29,303 nucleotides of DNA from Priapulus caudatus (lineage: Eukaryota > Priapulida > Priapulimorpha > Priapulimorphida > Priapulidae), in NCBI RefSeq assembly GCF_000485595.1, contig NW_014577444.1, positions 241,456 through 270,758 of the forward strand, written 5' to 3'. How positions within the stretch are numbered: the stretch's first letter is position 1; each line of letters starts with the position of its first letter. The notes below the pieces were generated by a model. That model was not told the origin of the DNA and ran no database searches. It saw only the letters and a program-made list of their open reading frames with translations. The translations under genes and the position numbers were made by a program. This document shows, piece after piece, positions 1-10,166 of this stretch.

Positions 1-340
1 TTGTATACTTACACATCTTGGGGCGAAGGTGCGCAGCGTACCAAAACCAGGTCACTAGGACCTTTATTTGACCTTTACCTTGACCTTGATCATATTTCCC
101 TTCCGCTCTATAACTCGGGCCCCTAATGGAGCTAGCGCTACCAAACTTGGTATACTTACACATCTTGGGGAGAAGGTGCGCAGCGTACCAAAACCAGGTC
201 ACTATGACCTTTATTTGACCTTTACCTTGACCTTGATCATATTTCCCTTCCACTCTATAACTCAGCCCTTAATTGACCTAGCGCGAGCCAACTTTGTATA
301 CTTACACATCTTGGGGAGAAGGTGTGTCGCGGACCAAAAC
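1..340. repeat. 147-bp tandem repeat, about 2.3 copies, cut by the window edge
   Basis: The word TATACTTACACATCTTGGGG recurs at about 4, 151 and 297, giving a 146-147 bp period. Copy 3 diverges after about 325. Each full unit holds a cluster of TGACCT/AGGTCA hexamers (about 49-90 and 196-236). The array probably continues left of the window. An open reading frame through it is only the repeat read in phase. Confidence 0.9.
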
Positions 341-1486
341 CCCTAAGGCAACCAATTTTAACATACTTGCACATGTGTAACAAACCTTTGTCTTTGTGAC
401 TTATTTAACTTTGCCTACCTTCTCCGTCCTTACAGAGATATTTCATTCATACTAGATCATGGGGGATACATATGTAGTTGGTGACAACTGCCCTTTCTAG
501 TTAATTACTATTGTGGGTATAGTATATATTTATATATGCATTTGTGTATATTTTTGTATTGCTATTCTGTGTGTTTGTGTGACATTATTAAAAAAACACC
601 AAATCCATGCAAATATTGATCAGCTCTGACGATATTTGTATATTTATATCTATTACATACATCCATAAAAAGATACGCCTAAACATCACACATCCATGAT
701 CGTCGATAGTTCTAAAGGTAACGAAATTACGCGTGTCCTTTGAATCAGGGTAATTGTGCAGATATTTTTCTTTGAAAGCAAAATTACACAGAGGCTGACA
801 CACTGCCCGACAACAACATCGTCCGTATAGGCCTAATGCTGTGGAATAATGTACGTAGCTTACTGCCGCCAATCGATGAAAGGCGAATGCAGTCTATCCA
901 TATAAAAAATCTGCCTGCGTCGCATCTGCACCTGCATGCATGTAACTGTAGCGCTAACTGTTCAGGTTGATATCACCTACTTCTCAGCAGAGGGTGAAGG
1001 GCTCCACAAGGAGAACTAACAAGTAAGCAACGTGTTGAGCGCCTAGACTTGCGCATGTCATTGCACTCTGACGTCACCCGCTGCGTCCACCGTGACGGTT
1101 CTACTGAACACTGAGAGCAATGCAATCAGCAGCAGATCTTGACAGGCTTTTACAGTGTGGCAACATACACTTATAGACGTTATTACGAATTTTCTGGAAA
1201 ATATCGATGTAAAAGTCGATAGTGTCGTGCGTAGCGGTCAGTAAAACAGCCTGTACTAATTATCACATGGTTGTAAATGATTGTTATTATAACATTACTA
1301 TAATATTATTATAATTAATATATATATATACATATATTAATATGATGACAAATTATATATAATAATTTGTATAATAAACATAATTAATATCATATTAATG
1401 TAATATATATTAATATAATAATAATATGGAATTATATCTAATTATAGACCCATTGGTTCAGGTAGGCCTAACGGTGTCACGTCACT
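341..1486. other. Intergenic stretch with no assignable gene
   Basis: I see no supported gene here. 1270-1425 is almost pure A/T with ATTAATAT-like simple sequence. A minus-strand open frame at 588-872 begins at TTG, lacks splice or domain support, and was not accepted as an exon. Confidence 0.5.
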
Positions 1487-1614
1487 ACGCCGCGCGCGTG
1501 ATTTTTTTTCCTAGGTCAATCAAGAACATAGGGCTCTATAGTGAGCGCTGCCATTGGTTGATACAAATCACGTGCCTCAAACTCTTGTTTTATGGTGCAT
1601 TCACTGCATTGTGA

Positions 1615-1632
1615 CCCTAACCCTAACCCTAA
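1615..1632. repeat. Interstitial telomere-like tract (CCCTAA)3
   Basis: Three exact CCCTAA units are followed by degenerate CCGTTACCC. The metazoan telomere repeat is TTAGGG. The tract lies inside the inverted-repeat element at 1487-2024. Confidence 0.85.
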
Positions 1633-1799
1633 CCGTTACCCAAACCCTATTTTAAAAAATATATAAAAAATATAATTTTTAATTGTTGTAAAAATTAATT
1701 GTTGTTATTAAAATGTTGTAAATAAATCATGTAACTATTTGCGTTAATTGGAAAAAAATGTTTAAACGGATAAAGATAGAAAAATACAGAAAACAGGAA

Positions 1800-1870
1800 A
1801 ATAATTAGAAAAGGATGGGATTCGATCCACCGAGCTTTCAGCCTTGAATTGCGTGCGGTACTCGATAGGC
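1800..1870 (-). repeat. Degenerate tRNA-like (SINE-head-like) block
   Basis: On the minus strand TAGCCTATCGAG resembles a Pol III A box. About 35 bases later GGATCGAATCCC resembles the B box GGTTCGANNCC, with a weak T-arm pairing. Acceptor and D stems do not form well, so this is not a functional tRNA gene. It may be a decayed tRNA-derived SINE or tRNA relic inside the surrounding element. Confidence 0.35.
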
Positions 1871-2559
1871 TATTGATGGATATTGGAATTATGAATTTTG
1901 GATGTGCTATGAATATGACGACACTGTGACGTCATTGAGCGACGAAACAAGCTCAACCAATAGCAGCGCTCACTAGAGCCCTATGTTCTTGATTGACCTA
2001 GGAAAAAAATCACGCGCGCGGCGTGCTCCGCTCCTCATCCTATGTCGGCGCCACTGTCGCAGCTAGTCGTGGCGTCTTCGAGTAGGCTTCTGGACAGCGT
2101 TATCGTTTCGCTCAGGATCGCCCTTTTCACGGCGGATTTGCGAATTTCTTGCGAATTGCCGATGTTCGCGTCCGTTATCGATTTCAGCTCTGCAACCAAA
2201 ATGCACGCGCGTACGAATAATGATGGAGCTATCGGGCCTCGGATAAACATTATATGGACGCCATAAGACTTTGTAAAACAATCCATATACGCACGTTGTT
2301 ATGTGTTTACCGGAACGACCGACCGGACGACTTAACTCGCGAAATGTTCATGTTTAGATCCCGACCCGTCCCGATTAAGCGGGGTAGCACTGTGCTATAT
2401 GTATTCAGTTACCTGGGCCGACGTTAATGGAGCGTAAACGCTGGCTCGTGTCAAGTAGCGGCTCGTTATCTCGCTTCTCTATCGGGTTCAGCTTCTTGTT
2501 CTTGATTTTTGCCGTCACCGGTTGATACCTGCGGGCGAAACCTGTCATTAGCTGCTACG

Positions 2560-2795
2560 TACGTAGGGCTACTAGCTCTAGAACGGAAGCCCTTCGCTCT
2601 GCTACAGGCCTGCTCTGCCACTTCGCTCTGCCACTCTGCCTGTGGCGGAGCGAAGGGCTATAGTTCTAGATCGAGCTACGTACGCACGTACTATATTAGA
2701 TACAATAATGTAACCCAAACACAGGATAGGGAGAGGGGGGTTACATTCCTCCCCCTACCCCCTATCCTGTGTTTGGGTTACATTATTGTATCTAG
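2560..2795. repeat. Nested inverted repeats (foldback)
   Basis: A perfect 35-bp inverted repeat pairs 2697-2731 with 2760-2794 around a 28-base loop. Just left of it, an imperfect inverted repeat pairs the AGAACGGAAGCCCTTCGCTC region (about 2575-2610) with GAGCGAAGGGCTATAGTTCT (about 2648-2668). An open frame crossing the segment is a by-product of the palindrome. Confidence 0.8.
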
Positions 2796-3675
2796 TACTC
2801 TATATGCGACGCTGTGCTTCTCAGTGGCACGCGGCCCTACTCAGCCGATGAAGCTTCACAAGTTATTGACAAAATATTGCTCATTGATGAGAAGGGTTGA
2901 TCGATTTTCGACGTCAGTTCAATTACATATGACATTTACGCGGACATTTACATTACAGTAACATTACATATTACATTACGTAGATTAAATTACATTACAT
3001 TTTGCATTAACATTTACGTTACATACGGACGTTCAGACAACATTCATATTTAGACTGATCCAAACTGCCACGACTCTCGTCTCTCTTTCCCGGATGGGGA
3101 TATTTGCCTCTGTCCTAGAGCACTCCACCTACAACTGATGTAACCCTATGCCACGAGCTGCATGACGCATAGAATTTATGTACTATAGTATACAAAGGCC
3201 ATCTATCTATATCATTTCTATAAACAGGACAAAGAACACGGCATAGCAATGACGATAAATTGCTGCACCGATGACGTCGCCATAGGGGCCCGCGCACAAA
3301 GAGCAGCAATTATAAGCAGTCGGGTGTCGGGTGTAGGTATAACTCACGTATAGCCGTGCTAATGAGACGCAGCAGATGGTTGCTATAACTACAACGTGCT
3401 GTTACGTACGCTTACGAAGCATTATCGGCTTCAGACGTGAATTAAAGATGACTGTTGCGAAAATCTGCTATAAGCCTACCGTTTCAATGCTGTACTTGCG
3501 CAACATTCAATGCCCTATACGCCCTTCATTGATTGTTTAGCGTTGGAGACGAGGAGTCCGTCTACTTCACACGCGATGAGCAGTAGGATAATACCTGTCA
3601 TTATCATGGTGCTGAAGCGACGTATATAATTAACCCTCATCTTCCCTCAGCACCGCTTTGCGAATAAGTGCCAGA
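2796..3675. other. Intergenic stretch; ATTAC-rich simple sequence, no gene
   Basis: 2930-3030 consists of scattered ACATTTAC/ACATTAC words, a decayed simple repeat. No splice-supported or domain-bearing frame was seen in the rest. Confidence 0.5.
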
Positions 3676-3697
3676 TGATTGGCTTATATTATCATAA

Positions 3698-3846
3698 TTA
3701 TGTTTGCGTGTTTGTGTGCGAGCGTGCGGGCGTGCGTGTGCACGTGCGTGTGCACGTGCGTGTGCACGTGCGTGCGTGCGTGTGAGCGTGAGCGTGCGTG
3801 CGTGTGTGCGTGCGTGTGTGCGTGTGTCTGTCTGTGTGTGTATACG
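3698..3846. repeat. Compound TG/CG microsatellite
   Basis: Alternating purine-pyrimidine sequence includes three tandem copies of GTGCGTGTGCAC (about 3736-3771). Frames on both strands are pure CVCACV or THTRTH translations and are artefacts. Such tracts can adopt Z-DNA. Confidence 0.9.
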
Positions 3847-4400
3847 TGCATAATTTGTAACAGAAACTGATAGATTCCACTAGGCTTACTTAATTAAGAG
3901 CCTTTGTCTTTTTATCATTTTATCTCTGCCAGGTAGTCTATATAAATTAGGTTATATTTAGGCCTATAGGTTAGTTTATGATTAACATTATGGTATGGCG
4001 TTCGTGGATAGAATTGTCCAACCACTTGCTTAATGAGTAGAGTAACAGTAATAACGGGTTGTGGTCGCCAATCATGACTGCAGTATGTAATGCCCTCCTC
4101 GCATGCAGATAATAGTATATAGCCTACATCATTGTCACGCAGCAGCGAGAACGCGGCGTATCAATATACGTAATTGCACGCTCAGAGTATCAGGCAGCAT
4201 CAAGAGCCAATAAACTGTATAGCGGTAGTAGCATGGTATAATAATATAAAACCAGCGACAGCTATAGGTGTTTGCACACAGCTCGACGAAAGTTTCAAAC
4301 GTGACAGAATATAATCAGGAGTGAGATAATGACATGATATAATATCAGAAGTCATTTAAAAGTAGGACTATATTGATATTATCAGGAGTGGATAATAGAG
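3847..4400. other. Intergenic stretch with no feature seen
   Basis: Mixed-composition sequence with no supported frame, repeat or RNA gene recognised. Confidence 0.4.
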
Positions 4401-4406
4401 ATCTAT

Positions 4407-5036
4407 GGTGTTCCAAAATTGCCATCGCGCGTCGTGCGATTCAAATGTGCGACGTCGCGCACGACGTCGCACGTTTCTGTTCCATAATTGCCGTCGCGTC
4501 GTGTTTTTTTATTCCTTTCTCAACCACGACGTCGCCCTTGCTCAACAACACGACGTCGCGCATTTTCAAACGCGACGTCGCCCTTTTTTAACCGTGTTCC
4601 ATAAATGCCATCGCGCGGCGTGCGGCCCATCTAATTTCTAGATTTCGAAATTATGATTGTAAACGAGTATTACGTATATGAGTTCGAGCTGTGTAAAGAA
4701 TACTTCCGCTCTCTTGTTTTAGTGACAATTAGATGGGCCGCACGTCGCACGGATTGCATTTATGGAACACGGTTAAAAAGGCGACGTCGCGTTTGAAAAA
4801 GGCGGACGTCGCGTTTGAAAAAAGGGCGACGTCGACGCTGTTTGAAAAGGGCGAGCGGTCGCGCGTTAGAAAAAGGGCGACCGTGGTTGAAAATGCGCGA
4901 CGTCGTGTTTGACAAGGGCGACGTCGTAGTTGAGGAAGAAATAAAAAACACGACGCGACGGCAATTATGGAACAGAAATGTGCGACGTCGTGCGCGACGT
5001 CGCACATTTGAATCGCACGACGCGCGATGGCAATTT
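4407..5036. mobile_element. Foldback element built of GACGTC-containing units
   Basis: The left half (about 4407-4636) and right half (about 4732-5036) are imperfect inverted copies around a ~95-bp spacer. The outer ends read AAATTGCCATCGCGCG on the left and CGCGCGATGGCAATTT on the right. The inner ends read GGAACACGG/CCGTGTTCC and GATGGGCCGCAC/GTGCGGCCCATC. Each half is a run of short degenerate units containing GACGTCG and TTTGAAAA or its complement. The right half has more units than the left. No transposase is present. The open frames through it are low-complexity translations. Confidence 0.75.
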
Positions 5037-5245
5037 CGCTGCAGCCGCCATTGCTCTCGCGGCTGCACTGTTGCACGCTTACACTAATATATATATATAT
5101 ATATATATAGTGTAATGTATATATATATAGTTGTATATATATATAGTGTAATGTTATATGTATAGTGTAAAGTAAATAGTGTACTATATATATATTAGTG
5201 TAAGCGTGTAACAGTGGAGCCGCGAGAGCAATGGCGGCTGTAGCG
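5037..5245. mobile_element. Short TIR element abutting the foldback element
   Basis: The left arm 5037-5097 (CGCTGCAGCCGCCATTGCTC onward) and right arm about 5186-5245 are inverted copies with about three mismatches over 60 bases. They flank an AT-rich core containing (TA)n and repeated ATAGTGTAATGT words. It begins exactly where the preceding foldback element ends, so it is a second MITE-like unit or a subterminal part of the same element. Confidence 0.75.
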
Positions 5246-6305
5246 TATATGGTTGCACGTAGGATTTGGACGGAATTTACAGGAAACTGTCGGCAATAAC
5301 AGGAATTTGGTAGTAAATAGATTTCGTATTTAGTTAGCATTAGATTTTATTGAAACGCTTCAAGTGCCTGTGTATATAGTGTACGTGTATCCGTGTCCGT
5401 GGGGTGGCAACATATCTGTGCCGGTGTAGTGGTTTTGTGTTCGTGCGGGAGGAGATTCGACGCGAGCTGCTGCGTGATGAGGATGCGCAAGTAACCGCGT
5501 GAAATGGAGTGGTGGGGGCAGCGGCTGTGCCGCTAGCGCCCGTGGTTGATAGTGCGCGTGCAGGCACGAACAGCCATCGCGTCGACGTGCGGACCGGGGT
5601 GTATAATAAAAGACCTATATGATATATCTTACAAGAACTGTACGGCTGTCATCTTATCTAGCATGACCTGATAGAACCTGGGTGGGGAAGTAACACCCCC
5701 TCCCTCAACCCTGTCCTAGCCAGCGCGGAGGCCGTAGGGCCTGTCCGAACTTGGCTCGGCCGACCCCTAGTTGGCAGCGAAGGGCGCTGAGGGCCAGGCA
5801 CGACGAACAACGAGGGGGACAGGTACAGAGGGACGAACGTTACAATATCTTACTTCTGCTATAAGCTTTATTCACCTGTGTAGAACGATAGACTGCCCAC
5901 CTTAGTCCTCTATTACTATATAACAGCGGGCCTATTTTATCTGTTAGATTTGCGAACAATGCAGTCTGCCGCTTTTCCGTCTGTATGCCTTATACTGCAA
6001 CGAATCCCGTGACTGAAAGGAAGAGGGCCTTACACATACAGCTAGCTATTCCTGTGTGCCATGGCGTTCCAGGCACGTGTTCGGCCTGCTTATATTGATT
6101 ATGCAACACATGTATGATGTAGGCTAGCTGACGAAGGATGGATGCACTTCGTCTCTAGTCTGCGAGAAGGAGCACTATCATAAAAAGCTGATTGTGCGCG
6201 CGGCAGTTGCATCTAGCGAAGTTATCGATTTCTTAACACAATATTTACAAAAATACTCAGCGACCTAGCTGCCTGACTTATGTGTGTAGTCATACACATA
6301 CAAGC
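5246..6305. other. Intergenic stretch, nothing assigned
   Basis: An AATAAA at 5605-5610 is followed by a GC-rich block (5690-5830). The arrangement vaguely recalls an LTR end, but no paired LTR or coding region was found. No gene is called. Confidence 0.35.
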
Positions 6306-6307
6306 AA

Positions 6308-6341
6308 GAGCTAATAATGACAAAATTGTCATTATTAGCTC
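6308..6341. repeat. 34-bp palindrome, dispersed family copy A
   Basis: GAGCTAATAATGACAA pairs with TTGTCATTATTAGCTC with a single mismatch at the centre. A close relative lies at 22633-22682, so this is a dispersed palindromic sequence and not chance. Confidence 0.85.
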
Positions 6342-6889
6342 CTGATACAAGTAAAGAGAGACCCGAGCAAACAAAACGCAGTGCGAAAGTAACCGAATCA
6401 AAATTTCGTTGATCGATTAATTGTTCGGAAATCGAAATTGGATTCGTGAGAAATGCGTGGGTTTGGGTTCGTGCATGCGACCTTCGAGGTACGCAGGTCG
6501 CGTTCATAGGTAAATAATGGAATATTAATGTTCGTAACACGAGCTTGGCGCAAAATTCCCACCCCTTACATACATATATAATACATAAATGTAACAATTC
6601 TATTATTATAATTATTATGATGATTATTATTATTATTATTTCTACAAAAATAAGGAGTAAATAATTCTATAATTAGGGTAGGGGAGCATGACTCCCTAAA
6701 ATATGTCATGGACGATGACAAGGGAAATTCCGTGTACGATCCTTCGTCTATTTATGATTTATCATGCGTAATTTAATTAACATGAGCCCATAGATTACCT
6801 CGAACATTTAACACAACCCTCCGATATTAGACTAATAGTATATTAGTGCATGTGTTAATGTTTGGAGGACAAAAGCATCTGATACCTTA

Positions 6890-6928
<39 letters not shown>

Positions 6929-7024
6929 ACACACACACACACAACACACACACGACACACACCACACACACACAGCACACCACACACCACACACCACACA
7001 CGCACACACGCGGACACACGCCCA

Positions 7025-7085
<61 letters not shown>
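6890..7085. repeat. CA microsatellite with interruptions
   Basis: Two long (CA)n runs (about 6892-6927 and 7026-7073) are separated by CACACC/CACGC variants and followed by a short (TA)n. The frames on both strands are repeat translations. Confidence 0.95.
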
Positions 7086-7238
7086 CGTTTAAATAATAGT
7101 AGTACAGCATCGCACGTGTGAAACGGCTGCATTGATGAGTGCGATGGCAAATAAGCCGCATGAGCGGGTTACCTAGCGCCCAGCGCTACTGTCCAATAAT
7201 TAATCACGCGGTAAATCAAGCGATAACAATCAACGTAC

Positions 7239-7972
7239 GGCTGCTGTGGCTGAGGGTGCTGCAGCTTCTCCTGCCGCTCTCTGTACTGCTGCATCCTCTC
7301 GATGTCATCCGCCACGCTGCTCGTCTGCAAGCGCTCCGAGCCTGTCTGCGACCGAGACGGGCTGCTCTCCGCCGGCTGCGCAGCGCCCTCTTCCGTCGAC
7401 TGTGTGCTGACGATTCGGCCTCGCGTGTTGCGGCTGATCTTCGGGTACGTCGTCGGTTTCGCGTCTTTGCGCGTCGGCTTCGCGACTTCGGGCGTCGGCG
7501 CCGGTTCCTGCTCGGCGACGACGTCGTCGCGTCGCTTGTTCTTCTTCTTCGGCTTCGCGTCGTTCTTCTTCCTGCCGTCGGCTTCCACCGGCGGAATTCG
7601 TGCGGGTTTCGCGACGGGTTTGCCAACGCGTCTGCTAGCGGAAGGCTTCGTCTCGGCCGGCGCGCCGACGTCACGCGCGTCGCCGCCAAGCCCCGAGTCG
7701 TCGCTGTCCTTCGCTTCGAGCTCGTCGACGTCCGGCTCCGGCGGTGGCGCCCTCTGCGAGTCGGACGTGCCCGGCGGCTTGCGGGCGGCCTGTACGCCGA
7801 GAGAGGCGAGTGAGTTTGGCGGGAGGCGGGAGACGCGTGACGGCGTACTTTCATTCAGCGTCTGCATCGTGCTCGGTCGCTGGTGATACTTCGGCTTCTT
7901 CCCGTTCGCCTGCTCGTTCTTCTCGCCCGCCGCCGGAAAGGTGGCGGCGCTGCCGGCAGACGGGTGAGGCAT
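7239..7972 (-). CDS. First coding exon of an unrecognised disordered basic protein
   Basis: The frame opens with ATG at 7972 in a very strong Kozak setting (GCCGCCATGC). About 244 residues follow, rich in Pro, Ser, Lys, Arg and Ala, with clusters such as KPKKKNKRRDD and TRKDAKP. The exon ends in a short charged helical stretch, DDIERMQQYRERQEKLQ, which looks like the start of a coiled coil. A GTACGT donor candidate at 7233-7238 fits. Beyond it the frame runs into AT-rich non-coding-like sequence, so it is a 5' exon and not a whole gene. The CpG-rich codon use resembles the other genes here. No domain or family was recognised. Downstream exons should lie to the left, but none could be identified, perhaps because of a long intron through the repeat field. 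Confidence 0.7.
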
Positions 7973-8069
7973 GGCGGCCGTGGTGTTGTCACTCGTTTTT
8001 CGGCTGCGAGAAACGCGTGAGCTGTATAGGTGTTCGCCGTTGACGCAACACCTGCGTACGAACCCCCCA

Positions 8070-8690
8070 GTGTTGTCGTTATTACTAATATTATATATTG
8101 TCGTTGTTAGTCGCGTAATATATTGTCATTCGTTATCACTAATGTTATAACTTTTCATTGTTCCTAACATTATATATTGTCTTTGTAACTAACTTGAAAT
8201 CTTGTCGTTGTTACTAACACTATATATTGTCGTTGTTACTAACGTTATATATTATCCTTCGTTGTCACACCTAATGTTACTAACAATGACAAGATTTTAC
8301 GTTAGCAAAAACGACAGTGTATAATATTAATATCAATGACAACTTTAAACTTTAATGTTTAAAGTTGTCATTGATATTAATATTATACACTGTCGTTTTT
8401 GCTAACGTAAAATCTTGTCATTGTTAGTAACATTAGGTGTTGTCGCTGTTACTAAGATTATATATATCTAGATATAACTAAGATGATTATATATAATCGT
8501 TGTTAGTCGCGTTATATGTCGTCTTTAGTTGTTACTAGTGTTAAAGCTTGTCAGCGGTATTAACATTATATACTGTCACTGTTACTAACATTATAAATTG
8601 TCGTTGCTACTACAATGTATTGTTGTTTTTACTCACGTTAAATCTTGACGTCGTTACTCACGAAAAATCCCGTCGTTGTTAATAACACCG
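8070..8690. repeat. Degenerate minisatellite, ~25-30-bp units
   Basis: Words such as TTGTCGTTGTTACTAAC and ACATTATATATTGTC recur about twenty times with substitutions and length changes, in both orientations around the hairpin at 8267-8440. No coding content. Confidence 0.8.
8267..8440. repeat. Perfect 84-bp inverted repeat with 6-nt loop
   Basis: 8267-8350 is the exact reverse complement of 8357-8440. The loop is TTTAAT at 8351-8356. Arm termini read ACACCTAATGTTACTAAC and GTTAGTAACATTAGGTGT. It is made of the same units as the surrounding minisatellite. Confidence 0.97.
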
Positions 8691-10165
8691 TTAGCAATGC
8701 ACCGGTAGACTGTATATGGAAAATATTGCACTGCTCGTAAAACGTAGATATATGACATCTGTCTGCTGCTGCTGCTGCTCTTTGTATCTTTTCCACGCCG
8801 GTTAATAATCCATCTCTCTCGCCGAGCGATCTCAGCTCTACCTATTGATTTTCATAAACCGGTGATCGCTCGGGCAGTACTCTCTCGCTCTGGTGAAGTC
8901 GTCAAGGCTGCGACGAGAGTCGTCGCTCAACCTTCACACGAGTACGTTTCCTCTAACGCCTCCTGTCGCTCTGCATCCTGAAGCAATGCCAGACGCACGC
9001 GCACACCTGCACTGCCTCATGCAGACACTGCGCGTAGTGATCAATACCTGTACAACATCATCACGCGGTAAGAGTAACAAGGTAGGTACGGTCGTAGCAG
9101 CCGTGGGCGGGGCATGCGCGCTAGCGAACGCGCGACATTTTCTGCCCGTGTATACTATTGTGGCCGCGGGTATACGAGAGGCTGGACGCACGTGTGCGAC
9201 CGAGGGGGGGGGTGAGTTCATCGATCCGCAATGCATCCGCCGGCGTGTCATCGTTGTCGTGCGCGAACGTTATACTTTGGATTGAGAAGCCTGCATTAGC
9301 GCGCTGTTTGTCGCCGTGCTTAATACAGGTGTTCTCGCCCGGTTTCCGATTCAAGAAAAATGCCAGGAAAATGCCAATGCCCGGTGGGTGCGAACGTGCG
9401 CGTGCTACGCACATCTGAATTCCTCACTCAGTGAATGTTTGCGATCGTTACATGTTTACGCAGATACACAGATTATACACATAATACACACATCGGTACT
9501 ATACACACACTATACTATGTATTTATATGCTGCTATATACACAATTGTTTACTGATACCCCGCGGATATTTACAACGTAACCTCCCCTGTCTTTATTTGG
9601 ATTTGTTACAATATGATTGTTGTAATTCCTAGTAAGTTTCGGTTCCTCGTTTTGGTTTTATTCATATTTCATATATCATTATTCTCCCCGCTATGACGTC
9701 TCGCTATCTAATAGCAGAGCATCCCATAATGGGTATATCGCGGGCAGTTACCTGCATATTGCGCACGCAATGGCTTCTAATTCGGATTCTTGAGTATAAT
9801 GAAGGATATGACGCATGACTCACGTGGAGATATATTGATTTTGCTTCTTGGGTAACCTTATTAGCGTGTCACTTGCACCATGAGCATTGAGGCACGGCCG
9901 GTTAATGTATCGAGCGTAACGGCGGAACTAAGGCGGACATTCCGACATGCCGATGTTACAAACATGCCGGTATATGGCACGGTTCGTCATAATGTTTATT
10001 GTTCACAATTATCATTCATATTGCCGTCTAATCTATTGTCAAGTTTACAATGAATTCGGCCAGCCATTGTCAATGATTCATTACTTGTTTCTTATCGTTA
10101 TTGCGTTTCGCGCCACTGATCTTGTTGATTTAAATGCTAATTAACCTGCCAATGAGGCTTTACAG
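8691..10165. other. CpG-rich flank then AT-rich intergenic, no gene
   Basis: 8880-9290 is CpG-rich with overlapping open frames on both strands but no domain or convincing splice pattern. It could be promoter or 5' UTR sequence of the minus-strand gene starting at 7972. A CTG run of about five units lies at 8762-8778. 9290-10165 shows nothing recognisable. Confidence 0.4.
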
Positions 10166-10166
10166 A

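Larger units (their letters stand above)
1487..2024. mobile_element. MITE-like element with ~71-bp terminal inverted repeats
   Basis: The left arm (about 1488-1561, beginning CGCCGCGCGCGTGATTTT and ending CCATTGGTTGA) is the near-perfect reverse complement of the right arm (about 1953-2023). Differences are one base in the T run, one TA step and one substitution. The interior of about 390 bp is AT-rich, has no coding capacity, and carries a short CCCTAA tract and a tRNA-like block. This is the form of a non-autonomous DNA transposon. I could not define a target-site duplication, so no superfamily is assigned. Confidence 0.8.

Noticed and set aside
588-872. 94-residue minus-strand open frame
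   Set aside because: It starts at TTG, has no recognisable domain, and sits in AT-rich sequence without convincing splice sites.
1800-1870. Functional tRNA gene on the minus strand
   Set aside because: Only A- and B-box-like words are present. The cloverleaf does not close.
5590-5830. Possible LTR end (AATAAA followed by a GC-rich block and TTGGCAGCGAAGGG)
   Set aside because: No second LTR, no convincing primer binding site and no gag/pol frame in the window.
7139-7886. Plus-strand open frames opposite the 7239-7972 exon
   Set aside because: They are shadows of a GC-biased minus-strand exon. The minus frame has the Kozak ATG and a sensible composition.
8893-9285. 130-residue plus-strand open frame
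   Set aside because: CpG-rich flank with open frames on both strands, no domain, and no splice-coherent partner.
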